From the NCBI RefSeq assembly GCF_002797535.1, contig NZ_PGFD01000001.1, forward strand, positions 1,364,001 through 1,428,000: a stretch of 64,000 bases of DNA, written 5' to 3'. The notes beneath the pieces were generated by a model. The model saw nothing but the letters and a program-made list of their open reading frames with translations. It was not told the origin of the DNA and ran no database searches. Source of the DNA: Chryseobacterium geocarposphaerae. Lineage in GTDB: Bacteria > Bacteroidota > Bacteroidia > Flavobacteriales > Weeksellaceae. Below are positions 57,783 to 64,000 of the stretch, in pieces. The position numbers and the translations under genes are program-made. Each line of letters starts with the position of its first letter. Positions within the stretch are counted from its first letter, which is position 1.

Positions 57783-59204
57783 TTAGTAACCAGGGTTTTG
57801 AACAAAAAGTCCATTACTTTGATTCATAGCATCCAAAGGAATTGGGAAAAGTTCATTTTTTCCTGTCTTAAACCCTTTAGGCCCTAAATAAGTAGCAGCT
57901 TGTCCTGTTCTTACCAAATCTGGAAATCTATCCATTTCCATTGCTAACTCGACCCTTCTTTCTTGCCAGATTGCAGTTCTTAAGGCACCTTGAGTTGAAG
58001 CTGTAGTATTTGGTAACTGAGCTCTAGTTCTCACTTTATTAATATTTGTAATAGCAACTGCTGTATTTCCTAATTCATTGGCTGCTTCTGCATTGATTAA
58101 AAGAATATCTGCAAACCTTAAAATTCTGATATTTTGAATAGAACCGTAGCCACAAGCATTATTATTAAGAGCTTTAGGAACATATACTTTTTGATTCCAC
58201 ATATTTCCAGCTTGTGGATCTCCTTTATGAATTAAATCTCCTTCCAAAGTTGTTTCTCCTTCTCTCAGAATGGTCAATTCTTTTCTTATATCTCCTGGCT
58301 CAAATGCATTTTCCAGCTCTGTTGTAGGAGTAAAGAACCCCCATCCAAACTGATTTCTTACTCCTTGTACTTCAGCATACTGACTACCTCCGAATTGTGC
58401 AGAACAATCACAATTCACTTCAAATACAGACTCTGTACCAAATTCTCCAGCCGGTCTGAACAAATGATTGAAATCAGGATCTAAAGAATACCCCAAAGAA
58501 ATTACCTGGTTTGATGTATCATATGCTTTTTGATAATCTTTCATATATAAATATACCTTAGAAAGTAAACCTAAAGCACCACCTTTCGTAACTCTTCCAC
58601 GGTCTGCAGCCGCATAAGCTTGAGGTAAAACAGCCGCAGCTTCTGTTAAATCTTTAACTATAAAAGCATAGACTTCTGCAGCAGAATTTCGCGGCTTAGT
58701 ATAAATTCCATCAGCAGGAAGACCATCAAAAATAGGAACTCCCCCGTAAATTCTTACTAAGTTAAAATAGAAATAGGCTCTCAACATTTTAGCTTCAGCA
58801 ATTAATCTATTTTTAAGTGTAGAATCCATTTCTATATTTGGAACATTTGTAATCACCTGATTTGCTCTATTTACAGCCTGCCACTGCCCAATCCAATACC
58901 CTCTTACTCCGTCATCACTTACTGTAAATGTAAAATTATCATAAGCATTAATAAATGAAGCATCTCCTGGGTTGGATCCTTTTTCTACATCATCTCCTGT
59001 CACACCAAATACGTATTGTGCAGGAAAGCCTGAATTTTCCCAGCTTCTCAGAAAGCTATAGATAGCATTTGTAGCTACCATTGCATCATTTTCTGTTTTG
59101 AAAAAATTGGAAGCTTCTGTCGCACCTTCTACTTTTATATCTAAATAATCATTGCAACTTGCTAAAGCTGAAAAAATTGCAATTGACAAAAATATTTTTT
59201 TCAT
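57783..59204 (-). CDS. SusD/RagB-family outer membrane lipoprotein
   Basis: 473 residues. Lipoprotein signal with Cys17 in FSALASCNDYLD. SusD features: N-terminal TPR-like helices (ANQVITNVPNIEMDSTLKNR; AKMLRAYFYFNLVRIYGGVP), and the C-terminal RILRFADILLINAEAANELG and IWQERRVELAMEMDRFPDLV segments. It is the lid and glycan-binding partner of SusC in the uptake complex. Spacing to SusC is 9 bp, the usual susCD arrangement. Confidence 0.92.
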   Translation of the reverse strand: MKKIFLSIAIFSALASCNDYLDIKVEGATEASNFFKTENDAMVATNAIYSFLRSWENSGFPAQYVFGVTGDDVEKGSNPGDASFINAYDNFTFTVSDDGVRGYWIGQWQAVNRANQVITNVPNIEMDSTLKNRLIAEAKMLRAYFYFNLVRIYGGVPIFDGLPADGIYTKPRNSAAEVYAFIVKDLTEAAAVLPQAYAAADRGRVTKGGALGLLSKVYLYMKDYQKAYDTSNQVISLGYSLDPDFNHLFRPAGEFGTESVFEVNCDCSAQFGGSQYAEVQGVRNQFGWGFFTPTTELENAFEPGDIRKELTILREGETTLEGDLIHKGDPQAGNMWNQKVYVPKALNNNACGYGSIQNIRILRFADILLINAEAANELGNTAVAITNINKVRTRAQLPNTTASTQGALRTAIWQERRVELAMEMDRFPDLVRTGQAATYLGPKGFKTGKNELFPIPLDAMNQSNGLFVQNPGY

Positions 59205-59213
59205 GTTCTTTAA

Positions 59214-62039
59214 TTAAAATGTTAAATTCATACCGAAGGTATAGATCGCAGAAATTGGCGCGATATTGTTATCAATCCCCATTTGTACTCTATCCGTATT
59301 TAATATTTCTGGAGAGAATCCATTATATTTAAAACTTGTCCAAGGGTTTTGTGCACTAACATACAATCTTAGTTTTGTAAGTAACATAGATTTAGCTAAA
59401 TCTTTTGGCAAAGTATAACCAATAGTAACGTTTCGTAGTCTAATATAACTACCATTTTCTACATAGAAACTACTTGGTAGAATAATCGACTGATTATTGG
59501 TAGTCATTGAGTAACTATTAGAAGATCCTGGACCAGTCCATCTATTGTTATAAAAATCTAGATCCCAGTTTTCATTTCCAAATCTCTGCTCACGATTGTA
59601 ATTGTAAATTTTATTACCAAATACCCCTTGGAAATCTACTGATATATCAAAGCTGTATACATTCATATTAACTCCAAAACCGTAAGTTCCTTTAGGAATC
59701 GGACTTCCTAAGAAAGTTTTATCTCGTGAATCAATAACACCATTACCATCCTGATCTGCAAATTTAAACCAACCTGCTTTCGCTCCAGATTGTCCTGATG
59801 CAGCTGCTTCAGCATCTGTTTGGAAAACACCAGCAACCTGATAACCATAATAAGCCCCAACAGATTGCCCTTCCTGTAATCTTACTATTGAATTACCAAA
59901 TAAACTAGCTCCAGTTTCCAAATATGATCCCCCATAAACCGAAGTGATTTTATTATCAAGAGTTGTTAAGTTACCATAAACCCCCAGTCTAACATTTTCA
60001 GAAAGTTTCGCATCGTAATTAGCCATTACCTCAAAACCTTTATTTTTAAAAGAATAGGCATTTGTAACATAATTATTCCAGTTTGAAGCTCCAGAAACGG
60101 TTCCTTGTACTACTCCATAAACCACATCTTTAGTATCTTTATCAAAATAAGTCGCTTCAATTTTTAACTTATTATTTAGCAAGCCCATTTCTAACCCTAC
60201 GTCTCTACCTGTCGTAGTTTCCCAACCAATACTAGGATCAATAAATTCCGTAATGGTTGATGCCGGATATCCTGTACTTCCATAATACGCCCCTGAGGTA
60301 ATCACATTTACTAATGCATCGTAAGATCTATTAACATTTGGATTTCCCAGCTTACCATAACTTGCTCTCAACTTTAAAAGATTGAAAACATTTTGAGAAC
60401 TCATGAAATCTTCTTTCGATATAACCCAACCTGCACTTACTGCCGGGAAAGTTCTGAATCGGTCATCTTTAGAATATTTGGATGTACCGTCTCTACGAAC
60501 TGATCCATTGATAAGATATTTGCCTTTATAATCATAATTAATTCTTGCAAATAAAGATTCTGTTCTATCCTGGTTAGGAACGTTATTGTATTTATCAACT
60601 ACCCTATTATCAATTACCAAAATGTCCGTACCATTGCTAATACTCAATGACTCATTTGTTCCGTTATAGAAAACATTTAAAGCTTCTGAATAAGTTGGCT
60701 GATAAGAATTTCTAACTCTTGAAAAACCACCTAAAATTTCCAAGTTATGATTACCAAATGATTTCTTCCAAGTTAAAGTATTATCCCAAATATAATTACG
60801 ATCTCTACTATCTCTTGTGATGAGCTTAGTCGGTTTTTGATCTCCTACAGGAACATACGTTAAAACAGGAGTATATTCGTATTTGCTTGTATTATAATTA
60901 TCTGTAGTATAGCTTACCTTAAAAGTAAAATCTTTTAAAAACTTATACTCTGCCCAAACATTGTTAAGAAGTCTTTCCTGTCTCGTTTGACTTCTAAATA
61001 AATCAAGTACCGCTCTAGGGTTAGCAATAGAATATCCGTTAAAAAACTGATAATTTCCGGTAGCAGAGTTCATAGGGTCAAAAATTGGCGGCGAATTGTA
61101 AGCATTAAGCAGAGGACTATTCACTGCATCGGTCCGCATTTTTGAGAATGTAAAATTATCTCCAATAGTTAAATTATCCGTAATCTTATAACTAAGATTT
61201 AGCTTTGTATTTAATCTATTAAACCCATTTCCAGAGTTTATATTGTGCCCGGCATCAAAAATACCCTCATCCTGCAAGTAACCAATACTACCATAGTAAT
61301 TTAATTTCCCCAAACTTCCTGAAGCAGAAAAGTCATTAGCATTAATTATACTTGATTTTCTAAAAACTTCATCAAACCAGTTTGTATCAGCAGAAAACTG
61401 ATTAGGAGATAATGAACCGTTACTATTTCCGTTGTCGTTCATCAGCTTCTCGTTATAAAGCTCGATATACTGTTTGGTGTTTGCCATTCTCGGAACATTA
61501 GTAAGTTTCTTGAAGCCTAAATAAGAATTAAAATTATAAACAGGCTTTCCTCTTCCTGTTTTAGTTTTAATAATAACTGCACCATTCGCTGCCTGAGCTC
61601 CGAAAATTGCTAAACTTGAAGGATCTTTCAAGATACTCATCGATTCAATATCCTGTGGATTCAGAAAGGAAATATCATTAGTAATTGTTCCGTCAACGAT
61701 AAAAACAGTATTACCAGTTAAAGATCCTACCCCTCTAATATCAACTCTGGGAGACGTTCCTGGAGAACCCGCATTTACAATGTTGACTCCGGCAACTTTA
61801 CCTTGAACGGAGCTCATCGGGTTTGAATTCGGTTTATCGGCAAGATCTTTTGCTGAAACCACACCGATACTTCCGGTAACATTTTCTTTTTTCTGAGATC
61901 CATAACCAATGAGTACCACTTCCTCAATTTTCTGTTCCTTAGTTACAGAATCTTTTTTAGGAGTAACCTGCGCATTGACATTCATACCAAAGTATAGAAC
62001 GGCAATGAGACATGAATACTTTAAATCACGTTGTTTCAT
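59214..62039 (-). CDS. SusC/RagA-family TonB-dependent outer membrane receptor
   Basis: About 941 residues from MKQRDLKYSCLIAVLYFG; the longer frame starts at 62066, adding 9 residues. Signal peptide ends near NVNAQ. The N-terminal carboxypeptidase-like regulatory domain of most SusC proteins is missing: a TonB-box-like segment (EEVVLIGYGSQKKENVTGSI) follows the signal directly. Then the plug (SVQGKVAGVNIVNAGSPGTS; SMSILKDPSSLAIFGAQAAN) and a 22-strand barrel ending in an aromatic (FGMNLTF). It imports glycan fragments bound by SusD with TonB/ExbBD energy. Confidence 0.92.
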   Translation of the reverse strand: MKQRDLKYSCLIAVLYFGMNVNAQVTPKKDSVTKEQKIEEVVLIGYGSQKKENVTGSIGVVSAKDLADKPNSNPMSSVQGKVAGVNIVNAGSPGTSPRVDIRGVGSLTGNTVFIVDGTITNDISFLNPQDIESMSILKDPSSLAIFGAQAANGAVIIKTKTGRGKPVYNFNSYLGFKKLTNVPRMANTKQYIELYNEKLMNDNGNSNGSLSPNQFSADTNWFDEVFRKSSIINANDFSASGSLGKLNYYGSIGYLQDEGIFDAGHNINSGNGFNRLNTKLNLSYKITDNLTIGDNFTFSKMRTDAVNSPLLNAYNSPPIFDPMNSATGNYQFFNGYSIANPRAVLDLFRSQTRQERLLNNVWAEYKFLKDFTFKVSYTTDNYNTSKYEYTPVLTYVPVGDQKPTKLITRDSRDRNYIWDNTLTWKKSFGNHNLEILGGFSRVRNSYQPTYSEALNVFYNGTNESLSISNGTDILVIDNRVVDKYNNVPNQDRTESLFARINYDYKGKYLINGSVRRDGTSKYSKDDRFRTFPAVSAGWVISKEDFMSSQNVFNLLKLRASYGKLGNPNVNRSYDALVNVITSGAYYGSTGYPASTITEFIDPSIGWETTTGRDVGLEMGLLNNKLKIEATYFDKDTKDVVYGVVQGTVSGASNWNNYVTNAYSFKNKGFEVMANYDAKLSENVRLGVYGNLTTLDNKITSVYGGSYLETGASLFGNSIVRLQEGQSVGAYYGYQVAGVFQTDAEAAASGQSGAKAGWFKFADQDGNGVIDSRDKTFLGSPIPKGTYGFGVNMNVYSFDISVDFQGVFGNKIYNYNREQRFGNENWDLDFYNNRWTGPGSSNSYSMTTNNQSIILPSSFYVENGSYIRLRNVTIGYTLPKDLAKSMLLTKLRLYVSAQNPWTSFKYNGFSPEILNTDRVQMGIDNNIAPISAIYTFGMNLTF

Positions 62040-62451
62040 ATAGTTTAATTTTATTCGTACAATCAAGTCAGGATAAAAACTTTTCAGTTTTTATAGTCTT
62101 TTATCTGAAATTCTTTATTCTCAAAAAAAGACATTAATCAAAAATAAAAAAATATCTTAAACAATGTTAAAGTTACTTAAAAAATAATATTAAATCACAT
62201 TAGTTGAATAAAAAATTAAAAAAATATTAAATTATTGAAAAAATAATTAAAAAAAATAAATATAATTAAATTATTCATATCGTTAAAAATCTTATAAAAT
62301 TATAAAAAACACCTAAAAACAGCTATCAATGCTTCGTTTTAAAGCTTTAAGGATTTTTTTGTGCTAGAAAGGGAATAAATACTGTTATTTTTCGTTAAAT
62401 CTTTACCTTTGGTGCAGTATTTGAAACCATTAAGAATAATTATTAAGATTC
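62040..62451. other. AT-rich divergent spacer upstream of susC
   Basis: 412 bp between susC (minus) and the DUF4197 gene (plus). 62130-62300 is almost all A/T. A small hairpin AAAAACT-TTTC-AGTTTTT (62075-62092) lies in the susC leader. A TACCTTTG box serves the plus strand. No clear susC -7 box and no regulator gene nearby. Confidence 0.55.
62404..62411 (+). promoter_or_regulatory. Candidate -7 promoter box for the DUF4197 gene
   Basis: TACCTTTG, a TAnnTTTG match, 40 bp upstream of the ATG at 62452. No TTG -33 element at a usual distance. Confidence 0.35.
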
Positions 62452-63129
62452 ATGAAAAAGTACATTATTGCCGCAAGTTTAATAATAGGGACGGGAGCGA
62501 TCATATCATCGGTCACTCATTCCTGTACTTCTTTGGCAACGAGCGATATAGGATTATCAATTATCAAAAATATTTTGTTAAAAGGTATTGATAAAGGAGC
62601 GTTGGTCTACGGAAACAGAGATGCCTTTCTTCAAAACAACTTTGTAGACAAAGCTTTACCTAAAGAATTGAGAGATATCAATTCAACACTGGAGAAGATA
62701 GCGCCTTCTCTGGTAAAAAAAGAAAGGGAATATATTGCCGATGCTGCCGTATATACTGTAAACATATCAAAACCCATTCTTCAAAATGCAGTTCACAGCT
62801 TAAATGCTCAGGATGTTACAAGAATCATTCAGGGCGAGAAAGGTACGGCAACTCTTATTTTAAAGGAAAAAACCTCTCAACAGCTTATTGCAGCTATTTC
62901 CCCTAAAGTAGAAGAAGAACTTAACAAATACGGAATTGTAAAAACCATTAATACAGCTTTATCCGGAAGCAATCTTCTGGGAAGCCTGTTAGGTGGAAAT
63001 CAATCCAATGTAAATGCCGGCGGACTGAGTACATTGGCTTCAGAGCAACTGGTAAACGGACTCTTCAACATTATCGAAGATTATGAAATCCAAAACTCTA
63101 AGTCGCTTTTAGGACCACTTGGCAAATAG
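62452..63129 (+). CDS. DUF4197 domain protein (envelope)
   Basis: 225 residues with an N-terminal hydrophobic segment (MKKYIIAASLIIGTGAIISS) followed by THSCTSLA, an atypical lipobox at Cys25. The rest resembles DUF4197: IGLSIIKNILLKGIDKGALV, PKELRDINSTLEKIAPSLV and QDVTRIIQGEKGTATLILKE. Function unknown; probably periplasmic and membrane-anchored. The short gap (38 bp) to the DUF493 gene suggests they may be co-transcribed. Confidence 0.78.
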   Translation: MKKYIIAASLIIGTGAIISSVTHSCTSLATSDIGLSIIKNILLKGIDKGALVYGNRDAFLQNNFVDKALPKELRDINSTLEKIAPSLVKKEREYIADAAVYTVNISKPILQNAVHSLNAQDVTRIIQGEKGTATLILKEKTSQQLIAAISPKVEEELNKYGIVKTINTALSGSNLLGSLLGGNQSNVNAGGLSTLASEQLVNGLFNIIEDYEIQNSKSLLGPLGK

Positions 63130-63167
63130 AAAAAAATTGCTATATTTATATAACTTTATCATTGCAG

Positions 63168-63473
63168 ATGGATATATTACAAGGAAATCAACATGCAAGC
63201 CCGGAAGATTTTTATAATTCTTTAAAGGCTAAACTGGAAGATCATCACGATTTTCCGGAAGATTATTTATTCAAATTTATCATTCCTACAGATCAGGCGA
63301 AACTTACGGAAATATACAGGGTTTTTGACGGTATCAAATTTACATTAGGAAACCGTGAAAGCAAAAATGGAAAATACACGGCCTGCAACATCAATGCATT
63401 TGTGCTAGACGCAGAACAGGTAGTTTCTATCTATAAAGAAGTCGCAAGAATAGAAGGAGTAATTTTATTGTAA
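63168..63473 (+). CDS. DUF493 (YbeD-like) family protein
   Basis: 101 residues from MDILQGNQHASPEDFYNSLK; a TTG six bases upstream is a less likely start. The DUF493 pattern is seen in LEDHHDFPEDYLFKFIIPTD (~21-40), REYNGKYTACNI-like segment RESKNGKYTACNINAFV, and VVSIYKEVARIEGVILL at the end. Small cytoplasmic alpha/beta proteins related to E. coli YbeD, possibly regulatory; role unclear. Confidence 0.8.
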   Translation: MDILQGNQHASPEDFYNSLKAKLEDHHDFPEDYLFKFIIPTDQAKLTEIYRVFDGIKFTLGNRESKNGKYTACNINAFVLDAEQVVSIYKEVARIEGVILL

Positions 63474-63478
63474 AATAG

Positions 63479-63512
63479 AAAGTCAGCATAACGCTGACTT
63501 TGTTTTTTTAAT
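63479..63512. terminator. Terminator between the DUF493 and ArsC-like genes
   Basis: Stem AAAGTCAGC / GCTGACTTT with a short ATAAC-type loop and a T-run; both strands are T-rich, so it may serve both convergent genes. Confidence 0.7.
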
Positions 63513-63524
63513 ATGATAAGCAGA

Positions 63525-63875
63525 TTATTTATTCTCTACAAAACTTTTTACATTCTCTAAAGGTCTTCCCAATATCGCTTCAGAACCTTTTATTAAAATA
63601 GGACGCTGAATCAGAGACGGATTTTTTGATAAAACTTCAATCCAGGCCTCATCTGACAAGTGTTTACCCACAAAATTATCCGTATACAATTTATCTGTTG
63701 CCCGTATAATATAAGAAACATCTTTACCTAATTTCTTCAAAACTGTTTTTATTTCCAAAACGCTTAACGGATCCTTGATAATATCAATGATTTCAAACGG
63801 TATATTATTCTGCGCCAAATACTCCAACGCTGCATTTGATTTTGAACAATTTCCGTTATATAGAATCTTAATCAT
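63525..63875 (-). CDS. ArsC/Spx-family (arsenate reductase-like) protein
   Basis: 116 residues, the thioredoxin-fold ArsC length. The active-site Cys10 lies in LYNGNCSKSNAALE (N-C-S-K-S), and the conserved Arg-Pro is in LIQRPILIKGSEAILG. Canonical ArsC has HNPxCGTSRN, so this is a relative (Spx/YffB-like group) and not necessarily an arsenate reductase. It is cytoplasmic. No arsR or arsB genes are seen nearby. Confidence 0.75.
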   Translation of the reverse strand: MIKILYNGNCSKSNAALEYLAQNNIPFEIIDIIKDPLSVLEIKTVLKKLGKDVSYIIRATDKLYTDNFVGKHLSDEAWIEVLSKNPSLIQRPILIKGSEAILGRPLENVKSFVENK

Positions 63876-63904
63876 CTTTCTGGTTTTATTATGATATTGT
63901 TGTT

Positions 63905-64000
63905 TTAGAATAAGCCATTCAGTTCAGCCTCTATTTTTTCCAAAATAAAGCCAAAATCCTCAGGTTTTTCAACAAAATCCAAATCATCAACTTCTATGAT
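63905..64000 (-). CDS. C-terminal end of an unidentified gene (truncated by window edge)
   Basis: An open frame on the minus strand enters from the right edge, in frame at 64000, and stops at 63905. Its last 31 residues read IIEVDDLDFVEKPEDFGFIL and on to LNGLF. It is too short for any family call. It is upstream of the ArsC-like gene, with a 29-bp gap, so the two may be co-transcribed. Confidence 0.45.
   Translation of the reverse strand: MIEVDDLDFVEKPEDFGFILEKIEAELNGLF

Noticed and set aside
63525-63875. Arsenic resistance operon
   Set aside because: Only one ArsC-fold protein is present, with a non-canonical active site, and there is no arsR, arsB or acr3 nearby.

Overview
The window is chromosomal DNA of a flavobacterium, most likely a Chryseobacterium or a close relative in the Weeksellaceae. 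Support: low GC with very AT-rich spacers; SusC/SusD proteins; a type IX secretion (T9SS) type-B sorting domain; Bacteroidota -7 promoter boxes (TAnnTTTG) in front of several genes; almost no Shine-Dalgarno sequences; and a class A2 beta-lactamase of the CIA/CME type known from Chryseobacterium and Elizabethkingia. I saw no rRNA, tRNA, CRISPR array, transposase or prophage.

Layout. 1-1.7 kb: ECF sigma factor, membrane protein and a truncated secreted protein. 1.9-8.3 kb: GapN-type aldehyde dehydrogenase, exported thiol peroxidase, two paralogous orphan TonB-plug proteins, a nucleotide-sugar-epimerase-like protein and small unknowns, with repeats between them. 8.3-10 kb: an AT-rich insert with a DUF4365 nuclease-like gene broken by an in-frame TGA. 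10.3-20.4 kb: urocanate hydratase, a 1,400-residue T9SS surface protein with eight C-D-x-N-x-D-G-like modules, a D-2-hydroxyacid dehydrogenase and Pcm. 20.5-28.4 kb, mostly plus strand: Gfo/Idh/MocA oxidoreductase, secreted GH5 glycosidase, beta-lactamase, 3-hydroxybutyryl-CoA dehydrogenase, a polytopic membrane protein and a META lipoprotein. 28.7-39.3 kb, minus strand: pheT, a LytS/LytTR two-component pair beside a TolC-MacA-MacB-like pump, and dnaN. 39.4-44.1 kb: small metabolic and envelope genes, a barstar-like protein, and an ECF sigma / HEAT-repeat anti-sigma-like / DUF4097 operon. 44.4-50.6 kb: purB, a WG-repeat protein and purL in one orientation. 50.7-62.1 kb: a CocE-type hydrolase, then a polysaccharide utilisation locus (SusC, SusD, GH144-like glucanase, esterase, GH3 beta-glucosidase) whose enzyme set suggests beta-1,2-glucan. 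62.4-64 kb: DUF4197, DUF493, an ArsC-family protein and the 3' end of an unknown gene.

The main things worth a second look are the DUF4365 gene with an internal stop and a 75-bp internal duplication; the predicted beta-1,2-glucan locus; a candidate operator on the pump promoter; and several families of palindromic intergenic repeats, one with compensatory stem changes. No wholly new multi-gene system stands out with certainty.
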